Source: Siphonodentalium dalli (lineage: Eukaryota; Mollusca; Scaphopoda; Gadilida; Siphonodentaliidae). From it: a stretch of 64,000 nt of DNA. Below, in pieces: positions 33,447 through 43,690 of this stretch; the stretch's first letter is position 1, and each line of letters begins with the position of its first letter. The translations under genes and the position numbers were made by a program. The notes below the pieces were generated by a model that did no database searches, was not told the origin of the DNA, and was given only the letters and a program-made list of their open reading frames with translations. The stretch is from positions 168,466,664 to 168,530,663 of the forward strand of contig CP136066.1 of the NCBI GenBank assembly GCA_032622095.1, in the 5' to 3' direction.

Positions 33447-33551
33447 CTGAAAATAAGGTAATTATTCTGGATCAAATTCAAACCTTGAATCGAACGAAAC
33501 AGACTGAATGCTCATTGCTGGGGAATGAGCAACACTGTTAAACAGTATTGT

Positions 33552-33772
33552 GTGCAGTAATGCCAGAAGTATACGGCTCTTTAACCACTTCAGAATAATG
33601 GCACATTTTTCAAGATTGAGTCAGAAATATGGCTTGCTGGCATTCATCGGAAAGCTCTCAATGAGAGCGTAGCTTCCCTGTGAATGACAGAAAGCCATAT
33701 TTCTGTCTAAATCATGAAAAATTCTCCATAATAATTATGTGGATAAGGAGTCATTTATTTAGGGAATACAGA
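33552..33772. mobile_element. Diverged TACAGTAATGCC-family foldback, duplicate
   Basis: This is the counterpart of 17235-17432, in the same intron of the pseudogene. Here the centre still holds GAAATATGGCTTGC and its complement GCCATATTTCTG. Confidence 0.6.
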
Positions 33773-34148
33773 AACGTAGAGTGCTTTTAACTCAATGAGG
33801 CCATTGGTCTTTCAACATGTAGGATACTGTTTGATTTTAATTGACATTTAGTTGCGCCTTATTCACTCTCAACTATTTGCCTACTATTTTGGCTGGGATG
33901 GATGAACAGCAAAGAGTACCAGCTTTGTACATCATACATTGCTAGGGTATCTTGATAAGTGGATGTATTTGTTAAAACATTTATATATATTTTACATATG
34001 ATACCTCAATGAGTAACTCAGTTTCATTCCTATTTATAAAATGTGCACACGTTCAAAACAACATTGAGGTAATAAATGTAACACGGTGAACCTGGAGGCT
34101 ATTTAAGTGAAATAGTCAATGAATTATAAACCAAATAAATTCCCAAAC

Positions 34149-34313
34149 CTGTTTGTATGGCTTATAGTGTTCACCAGTTTCATCCAGAACGGGATCAGGA
34201 AGCCAATCCACATCATTGCATTTTCTAATCTGGAACGTGTAATGTCTCTCACGACAGTGCACTTTCTTCCACTGAAGATAGCCATCATTCTTCATTGTTG
34301 TTTGCTTGGTGAC
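34149..34313 (-). pseudogene. Transposase-like Cys/His exon, downstream copy
   Basis: It is identical in layout to 17790-17984 but 30 nt shorter: KCND is joined directly to VDWLPDPV. The lost piece is bracketed by GATCA direct repeats in the upstream copy, a classic slippage deletion. It removed the Cys-Cys pair of the putative zinc site while keeping the frame. Confidence 0.72.
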
Positions 34314-34666
34314 CTGCATGTAACGGAAATTATTGTGAGCAAAACACGGAATATGTTATATATTTAACCAGGAAATTGCTACAAGTACAATCACAAATAC
34401 TTAGACTTAAACCATTTTGTCAAATCAATATTCTTTATCAAAATAATAACATTCCAAATTGTATTTTATTTTGCAAAATATATTCAGTGACAAGGCAAAA
34501 TTTAATTACATCTACTCTTTCATTGCAATTAATGGAATAGAACTGGTGTAATATATGTTTGCATTGTGCTATTTGTTTATGCTGTCTTTACTTTTACAAC
34601 ATTATGTGCCAAGATATACTTACTTGAAAAGGAGTAATAATTCAAAGACTTATGTAGTAATCTTAC

Positions 34667-34918
34667 TGATTCAGTGTCAATTGCCGGAAACATTTTCCTG
34701 GCGACTTCCTTCAAAGACTTTATTCGTTCGCTGGCAATTGACTCGATCACTCCAACTCTACTTCCACTAAATTCCAGACGTTCAAAATGCTCATTGATAA
34801 CCTCTTTTGGGCCCAACATTGAAGTGCCCATGCCTCTGTTAACCCAGGTCGTGCTCTCAGGTCTTTCATCGAGCCACAGCGCTTTGATATATATTTCATA
34901 CTGGGGTTCATTGGCGAT
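34667..34918 (-). pseudogene. Transposase-like helical exon, downstream copy
   Basis: The acceptor CATACAG is intact. The frame RSPMNPSMKYISKRCGSMKD continues to LTEAW, then shifts; the second half (EHFERLEFSGSRVG, ESIASERIKSLKEVARKM) is in another frame. Confidence 0.68.
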
Positions 34919-35334
34919 CTGTATGAGAAATAGCACACAAACCAAAATGAAACACTCACACATGAAACACTCATACATGTACATTAATCAGTCAGCTTAG
35001 ATTTCAAGGACAGTACCCTGTATTGATCAGACGTTAAAAAATTTGTAACCCAGAATTTGTTTTAATGCTTTGTTCAGGAATAGGTTTGTCTTAAATAGAA
35101 GGCATACTCATATGATTGAGCATAAAGCATGTAACCGAACACACACTAAGTGGATATTTTATGTTAAAATCAAACCAAATATAAAGTATATATGATCAGT
35201 TGGCACTGTATCCTATTGAAATATTTCAAGTTCAAGAATGTAATGTTTATACAATTTAATCACAAAATAAAGGTATTCAATAAATACAAATAATTAAAAC
35301 CTGTAACCATACTGGTGCTGAATATATTAGATAC

Positions 35335-35791
35335 CGTTCAAATGAACAATTTTGAAGTGCCAGATTGAGTATGCACATAATTCTTTCTGCTGGATTTAGG
35401 TAACTCTGTCCTGGTGCACACCTCCCATATACCATCAAGTCCAGCTCCAATAGACGGAACAAACAAATGTTCGATAACCTAACAGATTCTAAGGTATGCC
35501 TATGGTCCGTTCCACCATCTGTATATAGAATCAGTATTTTCTGTGGCTTGTTTTCAAGAACTTTCAGCATTGTGGCAGCATGCCTCCACGGTGTACTCAT
35601 GTAGAATACGCTTCATTGATTGTTGTTACACACGCCGTTGCAAAAATGACATCTGAACATTTTATGGAACATCACACATGAGGTAAATGTGAGTGACGCC
35701 TTGTGGTGCATATCATGGTCACCAGCAACCATCTCTGTATCTGTTGGAGTAATGGACTTTTTACCCCTCACTCCACTTGATATACTGAAGC
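35335..35791 (-). pseudogene. Transposase-like core exon, downstream copy
   Basis: It starts GFSISSGVRGKKSITPTD, then AGDHDMHHKASLT. At least two single-base losses (near 35612 and 35632) break the middle. The frame resumes STPWRHAATMLKVLENK, ILILYTDGGTDHRHT and NPAERIMCILNLAL. The acceptor CCAACAG and the donor AACG|GTATCT are intact. Confidence 0.72.
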
Positions 35792-36324
35792 CTGTTGGAA
35801 AATATAATAAATATGTCAATGACACTAAAACCTAGCTTGAAGACGACAATGGCTTGAACAAGATTAACATGACCATAGCACATGCTATTAGCATGATTTA
35901 TAGAGGAATAATAGTGAAATCCAAGATTGTTTCTGGTGGCCATGTTTTTTTTATAACGAAAAGAGCTGTTGCCCATACTAACGGGTCTGATGATGAAATC
36001 CAAGGTGGCTGTTTGTGGTCATTTTTTTGGACGGATGACCTGGAAATAACTCTTTCCCATCAACATGTCTATGTCAACATCCAGCAAACATTTCACTGCT
36101 TCACCCTGTGCTAACGGAATGGCGTACATACTCCGATGTCAACGATGATGATGCACCATGACAATAGCTCAGCTTGACTTCATTAAGTTATTAAAGTAAA
36201 AATTAAACTATACTTCCCCTATAAATAATTCCCCTGCAAGCATACTCTTCAATACTTGGCTATATCAAATATACATGAATAGTTGATATATATATTTAAT
36301 TGAGCATAAAACATTTGAAAGTAC

Positions 36325-36490
36325 CTGGTTCACCAATGGGAATTTTGGCTTTATCATCTGAGAAAAGCAAAACTGTATTCTCCTTCCCCAGCTCAACAGC
36401 CAGTTCTCTAAGGTATTTAAATTGTGCTGCTGCATAGTGCTGGTCCAGGTGGTGTGCACGCAATTGCCTACGTTGGATCTTACATTGCAC
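36325..36490 (-). pseudogene. Transposase-like exon with first acidic site
   Basis: The open exon reads VQCKIQRRQLRAHHLDQHY, AAAQFKYLRELAVELGKE and TVLLFSDDKAKIPIGEPG, between the acceptor ATTCTAG and the donor CCAG|GTACTT. The SDDKA aspartates are the candidate first catalytic acid. It is present only in the downstream duplicate. Confidence 0.72.
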
Positions 36491-36737
36491 CTAGAATGTT
36501 CAAAGTGAGAGCAGCGACGATAAAAGATAAAAAACCCACAGCTCCAGTTAAGGTAGAAGGCGATCCCATTCAGAGAACTTTATCTTAATACAATGTGTTT
36601 ACATTCTGGTATCAAACACCGTGTGAATATTATTCAAATATTAAAATGAATCAAAAAATAATTTGAAATCGAAGTCTTTTGAAAGTGGACTCAAAAGTTA
36701 GATTGGACACAGTTGGGTTTAAATTAATAGAAATTAC

Positions 36738-36947
36738 ATTTATTCTTGAAGTGAACCTGAGGGCCGTCCGGCTGTATGGATTTTTGGGGGCGAACAGGAG
36801 CCGCACCAGTTCACGAGATGGCACCTTTGTTCCTTCTGGGCATATTTGCTTACATCTTTCAATCATAACCCGAAGCGATATCCATGATGCCAGATGTACC
36901 GTGCTCTTGTGACGACGATCGTCAACAGCTGTTTCGTCCTCTACACT
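36738..36947 (-). pseudogene. Transposase-like exon (ICPEGTKVPSRELVRLLF)
   Basis: The open 70-codon exon reads SVEDETAVDDRRHKST and CKQICPEGTKVPSRELVRLL, then NPYSRTALRFTSRIN at the donor AAAT|GTAATT. Its phase continues exactly into the next exon. Confidence 0.7.
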
Positions 36948-37199
36948 CTGAATATAATTAAGACATGTACAAATCTACATACTATTGACATTTCATTTTT
37001 GCCACATGGGAGCCAATTTTTGTGTATTTGTCGGAAATGGGATGTGTGCAATCGGCATAGTGAAACCTTTCAAATGATATTTAATGTCACAAAACCGTTT
37101 ATTTACGCGACATATCGCCCTGAACAGGGTATGCCACTTGGAATGCCACTTTAATCAACGTATTTAGAAAAGATGGGCAAATAACAGGTTGCTACTCGG

Positions 37200-37320
37200 A
37201 ATGAAATACATAGACATACCAAATTTCAGAATATTCTGTTCAGCAGTTTTAGAGTCTATAGCGGATATACAATAATACAAACACACAAAGTGATCTCCCA
37301 AAATATATAATCGATAAACT
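37200..37320 (-). repeat. Decayed tail of the 2575-3215 repeat family
   Basis: Words CATACCAAATTTCAG, TTTTAGAGTCTATAGCGGA, ACACACA and AAAATATATAATCGATAA appear in the same order as at the right edge of 2575-3215. Confidence 0.55.
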
Positions 37321-37346
37321 GTAAATGGCCAATTGGTCAAGTTTAC

Positions 37347-37541
37347 CTTTGAAAGTTCCGAGAAGAATGTGTCATACGTATTTCCTGCTCTACCAGGATT
37401 TAAGAACCGCATGTCTGGCATAATGCCTTCACCACCAAGTGAAATCAACTGTATTCTCTCAGCTGTGACAGGGTGTGATGATGTTGTTCCGTCCAATGCC
37501 AACTCCTTGAATAGAAAGTTGATGATAGCTGGTTGCACTGG
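37347..37541 (-). pseudogene. Transposase-like exon (SSHPVTAERIQ)
   Basis: The open 65-codon exon, phase 0 at both ends, reads AIINFLFKELALDGTTSSHP, VTAERIQLISLGGEGIMP and GRAGNTYDTFFSELSK. The acceptor is TTTGTAG and the donor CAAAG|GTAAAC. Confidence 0.7.
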
Positions 37542-37649
37542 CTACAAATGATATAGCATATTTTGGAAACACTGGCAAGATAATTTACGCTTTTATATAG
37601 AGCAATACAATAATGACCTTGTTCCAGTGCGTCTTCGGTCTGTTTGTTT

Positions 37650-37915
37650 ATTTCTTTCTTTGGGGATTTACGTAGCTTTCAGCGACCAGGGATATATCGC
37701 GACGCTGGTTTTTACTGTTGGAGGAAACCTCGTGCATTACGAATCCTGATGCAACCGTGATTCACACGCGAACTCCCATCAACCTGCACAAGTAAACCAC
37801 CGGCCTTCCGCGAGCAACCAGTAACTCTCACAGTTAACGAGTCTGATACTTTGATTTTCCCGGCGGGATTAGAACTACAGACCGCCAGTGCTGGGAGGCT
37901 TTCTTCCGTCAAAAT
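37650..37915 (-). mobile_element. SINE on the minus strand
   Basis: Read on the minus strand it has a B-box-like GTAGTTCTAATCCC. It then has a 3' body GTTTCCTCCAACAGTAAAAA, GCGTCGCGATATATCCC and GCTGAAAGCTACGTAAATCC, ending in (GAAA)n-type sequence. The body aligns with the SINE at 5785-6041, so both belong to one superfamily with different heads or tails. It lies in an intron of the pseudogene. No A box is evident. Confidence 0.7.
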
Positions 37916-38066
37916 CTTTATATTGAAGTTAATAACGTTATAGTAACATAAGATTATAATTGTGGATGATTACCATACACATATATATGTATTAAATAAA
38001 CTGAAAATTAAAATGTCGGAATTCCATAGTCCATACACACTTGTTCTATTAATATTTCTGTCATAC

Positions 38067-38286
38067 TGACACTAAGTTCTCTAATTTATCTTTGAAGACT
38101 TTCCGCTGTAAGCGTGTGTGGAATTCTCGAAAGTGAGTTTTCATCTCTGGTGTTGAAATGAACCTCGCAGCATCTGTCATCATTTCATCGGTTGTCCTTC
38201 CAAACCTTGCTTTTACGATACACACACATGTTACTGAACTACCACCAGGTGTAATCGATACAGTGAGGTGTATATCCTCATAGAAC
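38067..38286 (-). pseudogene. Transposase-like exon (FYEDIHLTVSITPGG)
   Basis: The open exon, without an internal Met at its start, reads FYEDIHLTVSITPGGSSV, KARFGRTTDEMMTDAARF and HFREFHTRLQRKVFKDKLE to the donor GTCA|GTATGA. It completes the codon split at the end of the 39511-39217 exon. Confidence 0.65.
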
Positions 38287-39216
38287 CTGCAAAATGAAAT
38301 ATTTTAAATGTAATATCTGTTTTGACAAAAACGCAATGTCTGTTTCTGGTCCGTCCTGTATGATGGACGCTGTTTGCCATCTTGTTCATTGTTACATTCT
38401 GAACTTTTTGCAGTGATTCACATAGAACAGAAGTGTCAGAGCGCGAAGAGTCATTGACTCTTTCATTTCTGAAGCTTGCTTTGAAGAATATCGCATCGTT
38501 GAATCTTTTCATACGATGTGTTAATTCAAGTCACTATGTACATGTAGACCAATATTACAGCGTGTGACAATTCTCATATTGATATAAAATCTTTATAGTT
38601 ACATTTGTTGCAGGTTTTGTTTATAAAAAAACATTTGAATGAATCGGCTATTGTGGATGCTTTTCCCAATAAAGTATGATGATTCAGTAAAATTTGGATT
38701 TCCTCAACTTAGTGGGAATGGACATATTTTTATAGCCATGCATATGTGTATAGCATGTACAAGTGCTTGAAATTACATACATACACACACGCACACAGTG
38801 AGACTTGCACATATGCATTCATACATACATATATATTTACCTGACAGTATTCAGCACTACTGCTTTGGGTGAGAACAGGCAATTTCAGCCCCGATCAAAC
38901 ATCAACATTCATGCCAATAAATGCATCTGAATAAAATGAACGAAAACAGAACAAGAAATAAAAAAACAATTAATCGCCTTTGAAGATATATAAATACTGG
39001 TAGGTGGCTGTCATAATACATATCATATTTGGCAATAAATCAGAACAATTGAATAGTACATCAGAACTCGTCAGTATTCTGAAGATATGTTATTCACTCT
39101 GACAGAACCACATATGTATCTTCAAAGTCAGAATAATGAACATGAAACGAAAAGTAGCAAACAAACTAAAAAGTAAAATATAAATCAGACTGTAACAGTT
39201 GAATATTTAAACATAC

Positions 39217-39511
39217 CGCATGCGTTGCATACGACTTGCAAATTGTTCCTCTATAAAATGTTCTGTATCATCTATATCATCAATGAACAGGTACTCTTCT
39301 GTTTGCATCAGTGCATTTATTTTAGAGTACTTCATGGAACTGTCAGTGACAGCGTTGCGAAATTCAACTGCTGTGTGCTCAGATATTTGCCTGACAGGGT
39401 GGTCCATCATGTGAATCCGCTTCATCTCCTGATTCTTATATTTGAGGAAACCACTGTAACCTTCCAAACACTCTGCTGAGTTCTTGATGAGGTCATGATG
39501 TTCAACCCAAG
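39217..39511 (-). pseudogene. Transposase-like helical exon
   Basis: It reads WVEHHDLIKNSAECLEGY, KRIHMMDHPVRQISEH, AVTDSSMKYSKINALMQ and FIDDIDDTEHFIEEQF to the donor ATGCG|GTATGT. In the upstream duplicate only its first ~100 nt survive (about 19271-19370), fused to the core exon by the deletion. Confidence 0.65.
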
Positions 39512-39688
39512 CTGATTAGTTGATTTCATTACAGGTTTCATTAATATGCTAAATAATGTCTGAAACAAAAATATGATTAACATATATTAAGGTGACAGTT
39601 TCATTCACACTGTACAATACATTTAGCTGTCAAAATGTTGTTCTACGTATATAATATAAATAGAGGATCTCACATGAGTTTCTATTTT

Positions 39689-39778
39689 ATACGGAATTTA
39701 TCAACCGAGTTCACTAAATACGATTTGAGCCAAGGTTTACCGAGGCTCAAATGGAATTTAGTGGACGAGGTTGATAAA
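39689..39778. mobile_element. Foldback element at the end of the duplication
   Basis: It has the same arms as 19531-19629 (TTATCAACC with GGTTGATAA). The downstream sequence diverges from the upstream copy immediately after GATAAAT. Confidence 0.8.
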
Positions 39779-39939
39779 TCTATATCTATATTTGCGACTG
39801 TCTGTCTGTGTTCTATAGAAATTCACAGGGGATCATCTAGATGGTGCCAAAGGGGTCTACTAGGAGTAGCTTTTTACGAGAAATATAATGGTCGGGGTTT
39901 GAAATTTCTAAAGTGACGCCGTGGTAGTCAGGGGCAGAA

Positions 39940-41560
39940 ACAAACTTTGTCGCCGATTGCCACCAAACTTATATATAATCATCCCCATAATATGAGGAAT
40001 CTAATGGCGTGGTTTAAATATGGCAAAAGTCGCGCCGTTCGCGTCAAGGCTGCCCGGAAGGGGGGGGGGGGCAGATATTTTTTCTGTCGCCGATTGCCAC
40101 GAAACTTACATATAATCATCCCCATGATATGAAGAATCCAACGGTGTGGTTTAAATATGTCAAAAGTGGCGTCGTTTGAGTCAGGGATGAACGGAATGGG
40201 AAAGGGGCACCAAAATTGATAAAACTAATTTTAGCGCCGATTTCCACCAAATTTATATATATTCTTCTTCATTATACACGGAATCTAATTGTGCGATTTA
40301 ACAAAGCCAAATTGTTATTTTTGGATGAGAAATTGGGAGGGGGTGGGCACTAAATTTGATAATAAGTCGCCGATTGCCACCACACTTATATAAAATCATC
40401 CCCATGGTATGAGGAGTCTAATGGTGTGGCTTTTAGCTGTCAAATGTGGCCTCATTCGAGTCAGGGTTGTTTTGAAAGGGACAGGGGCACCAAAATTGAT
40501 GCACACTTTTTTTGGCGCCAATTTCCACCAAATTGATACTCGTTCTTATCCATGATACGAGGAATCTAATCGTGATTTAAAGACGCCATAGTGGTGCTGT
40601 TTGGGTGAGAGATGGAGAGGGGAGGGATTGGCACAAAATTTGATAAAAACAATTGTTTAGTCGTCGATTATCACCAAACTTATAAACAATCATCTCCATG
40701 ATATCAGGAGTGTAATCGTGTGGTTTAAGGATGTCACAAGTGGGGCCATTCGAGTCAGTGGTGTATAGAGATGAGAGGGACACAAAAAATTATATCTATA
40801 TGTTTAGTGTCGATTTCCACCAGATTGATACATATTCTTCTCCGTGATACGAGGAATCTTATCGTGTGATTTAGATACACCAAATTGGTGCCCTATGGGT
40901 GAGAGATATGGGGAGCTTAAATTTGATACGAATTTGTATACTCGCCAATTTTCACCAATTTCATATATATATGCATCTCTAATCTCTAACGAGTCTTAGT
41001 GTGTGCAGCTTGAGTCCGAAATAGGGACGGGAGGGTCACCAAAATTGATACAAAATATTTTTAGTACCAATTACCATCAAATTCAGACACGTTCTTCTCA
41101 AATGATACAAGAAATAAAATCGTGTTGTATATCTGTCTTTTTGTGCATTCTATATATAACTTCACGCGGTACAATCGAGATGGCACCCAGACGTTCTAAG
41201 AGTGGTAACTTTTTACAATGAAGATAATGGTGCGGGTTAAAATGTTCTAAAATGACGCTGTTGATGGGAGGGGAAATTAAAAAAATATGGTGAAATAGTT
41301 TTGTCGCTGATTTCCACCAAACGAATACATAATCACCTTCACAATATGGCGTTGTTCGAGTCAGTGTTGCATCAACAATTGATTTAATAAACTAAATTCC
41401 ACCAAATTCATACACGTTTTTCTCTAATGATATACCATGAATTAAATCACATTTGGTGTCGTTTGCTTCACGGATGGTGAGCGGATATGCGCTATCATTG
41501 ATAAGATTGCTATTCGCCGATATCCACATATAAGTTATATACAGTCACCAGGCCATCTCC
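39940..41560. repeat. Dimeric ~140-bp satellite array
   Basis: About twelve units, 120-150 bp each, start with CGCCGATTGCCACCAAACTT (type A) or CGCCGATTTCCACCAAATTK (type B). They continue with ATCATCCCCATGATATGAGG (A) or TTCTTCTCCATGATACGAGG (B) and a GGGGCACCAAAATTGAT segment. Units at about 39950, 40087, 40236, 40369, 40513, 40664 and 40809 alternate A A B A B A B; later units are more decayed. It begins just past the segmental duplication. ORFs in it are repeat by-products. Confidence 0.88.
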
Positions 41561-43041
41561 ATATCATTTTAAGTAGTTGGGCGTTCACATTTCACAATCC
41601 CGACATATGGTGACCCACATAAGTCACTTGAACAATTATATCTTCTCAACATTGATATTTATATGGGAATGGCAATCAAGGCATTCACACAATGAGCTAG
41701 CAAAAAAAGAGATAACTGGAAGAAACATTAAACGTATATTTATCATTCTATTGAAGAGATACATATATTCGTGGAAAATGAGAGACCTCGAACCGTCAGA
41801 TGATTGCATATATATAATAACAAAATTTAGTCTGTTCCATTCAATACAGTTTCCACAAAAAGTTACAATTTGTCAAGAGATATGGAAGGCCTGTTCAAAA
41901 ATAGTAGCCACAGTGTGCAGTCAAATATAGTTTCTTCCGATATACAAGAAAATGCAGTTAGTAGCACAATACTTCTCAGGATCCTACCAATACTGACATC
42001 TGACAAGAGTTTTAGAACAGACTCATCGACTGACATAAACAACTCAAAATCTCGCTCTGTGCCTGGCACATGTAGCTGATATTTATGCGCAGAAACTTTT
42101 CATTCAAACTAAGATTATTTAGCCAACACATAGCACCATGAACAGAGGAGCACCTGGAAATTTCTTTGAAACATCTGTATCTTCATGGAGATATGATAGC
42201 CAGGTGTCCTCGAGATCTTAGTCCAACCCACTAGATTGAATGATACATCTCAATATGTAAAACCCAATTATAATCTTTTATCGAATTAATGTGTTTATGA
42301 TGTTCATGTATCATATTATAACGTCTAATGTATACGCAGTTGTAAATAAATAAATACTTCATTATTGGTGGAACGGATTAATCGCGATAAACAGAATGAC
42401 AATTGACAAGGTGAGCCACTACTTATATTCCATGACTGTAATAATCATGTTTTGTGATGCTATTTGAATATACAATTTATGAGAAAACGTATAACACTTT
42501 AAGCAAGAGCATTCTCTATTCCCAACAAATATCACAGCATACACAGGGTTTCACATCGCATTAACCTGGGCAACGCCCGGTAACCCTGCTAGTATACTAT
42601 ATTTGCTTACTATACAATGACGATCGATTTGTAAACTGCTGCCGAGGTGCCCAGTAGTTCGGCTGTTGGCAACGTTGTGGTGAATATTGTTGGTCTTTAT
42701 ATGTTGGCTGTCAATATAGGCTGTCAGTAGATTGGTTCCGCATGTCACCCTGGTGGAATATGTGTCCTCGGTTTTTCGTTCACCTTTCATTTTCGGAGTT
42801 TCCAATACAAATATGGATATTACATTCTGAAATTGAAGTAGATATATACACATATATACATTTGGTGACATTTGTCAATACTATAATTTTAATCAAAACA
42901 AATAATATATATTATCGGTTGAGCAGAATTTTTATACTTCCATATATTCCCCGATCCACATCCCTAATTTAACCCTCTATCCACCCCTATCCAATCCTTA
43001 CCCATAAATCACTCCATACCCCTAATCTTCCCGTATCATAC
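41561..43041. other. Gene-poor stretch with two unassigned frames
   Basis: Minus-strand frames at 42069-41863 (FELFMSVDESVLKLLSD) and 42835-42600 (LETPKMKGERKTEDTYS, bounded by TTTCAG and a GTAAGC donor) look exon-like but match no family that I know. At 42553-42590 the words TTAACCTGGGCAACGCCCGG and TAACCCTGCTAG resemble a dispersed retroposon edge. Confidence 0.35.
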
Positions 43042-43232
43042 TGGCTACATGATGTGCATGTATTGCCTTTCTTAGCAGTAGTCTTAGTGAGAAGGCCATT
43101 TGTTTCCAAGGCAGTTATCGTTGATTGGCGAATTCGCTTTGCAGCTATGGCCTCCGCCTTATAATCTTTGCCTGCTGCTAGTTGGGTGTGTTGCAGGCAG
43201 CTGCACTCCAGTTTCTGCTTTCTTTTCGGCAT
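43042..43232 (-). pseudogene. Possible first coding exon of the transposase-like gene
   Basis: After a T-rich acceptor (TTTTTTTACAG) the ATG at 43232 opens MPKRKQKLECSCLQH, DYKAEAIAAKRIRQSTIT and TAKKGNTCTSCS, ending at the donor AGCCA|GTATGA. The basic start and the CxxC end suit the N-terminus of a DNA-binding protein. It is on the same strand, 3.5 kb upstream of the first recognised exon. The link to that gene is inference. Confidence 0.4.
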
Positions 43233-43439
43233 TGTTCTGTAAAAAAAATATTGTTATTGAGCTTTGTGTCACCTGCGCAACGCAATGGTCATATCTTACC
43301 AGCGGGTAGAGGTAGGTCGTGGTTCCTTTGTTGCTACATGATTTTTGAACAAGTGTTGCTTGCATTGATCAATGCCGCTCTCAAACTATATCAGGGTATT
43401 GGTAATTAAAATACCTAATAAAGGGAATATGCGTGCCCA

Positions 43440-43690
43440 CTTAACTAGGCGAAGTAGTGCAAGGTATGGACGCCGATTGGCGTATATACTCCCGACTGGG
43501 GGGGGGGGGTTGTCGAAATTTAATTTGATACGTGTACATATCAATTGTATATACGGCGAACGATGTATATACGCCGATTGACTATATGATCCGACTGGGA
43601 GAGTTGTCCTACTTGAATTTGCGACTTTCAGATATCAATTGTATACGGCGATCGATGTGTATACGCCGATTGGGGGATGTATCGGGCTTG
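43440..43690. repeat. Degenerate repeat around GTATATACGCCGATTG
   Basis: The words TATACGCCGATTG and TATCAATTGTATAYGGCGA recur four to five times, with another at 44130-44160. A run of 11-12 G sits at about 43499-43510. Confidence 0.65.

Larger units (their letters stand above)
32580..39511 (-). pseudogene. Transposase-like D-D-E family protein, downstream copy, broken
   Basis: Ten exons run right to left: 39511-39217, 38286-38067, 37541-37347, 36947-36738, 36490-36325, 35791-35335, 34918-34667, 34313-34149, 33446-33187 and 32925-32580. All have GT-AG edges, and phases agree for the first six. In order: helical exons, SSHPVTAERIQLISLGG, VPSRELVRLLFAPKNPYS, HYAAAQFKYLRELAVELGKE with FSDDKAKIPIGEPG (first acidic site), AGDHDMHHKASLT, YTDGGTDHR and NPAERIM (second and third acidic sites), then zinc-type C-terminal exons. 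Damage: frameshifts in 35791-35335, 34918-34667 and 32925-32580, a 30-nt loss in 34313-34149, and the shared TAG at 33214-33216. A further 5' exon may be at 43232-43042. Mobile origin is inferred, not shown; I saw no terminal inverted repeats around it. Confidence 0.72.
27335..39778. repeat. Segmental duplication, downstream copy
   Basis: This is the same segment as 11560-19620 in direct orientation. It has an extra 3.7 kb (35685-39420) holding further exons of the antisense pseudogene and an extra 1.16-kb element (30755-31916). Other differences are small indels and scattered substitutions. Homology ends within a base or two of the foldback at 39689-39778. Confidence 0.9.

Noticed and set aside
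39940-41560. A CRISPR-like array of spaced repeats
   Set aside because: Repeats are contiguous ~140-bp diverged monomers without unique spacers, in a eukaryotic genome.
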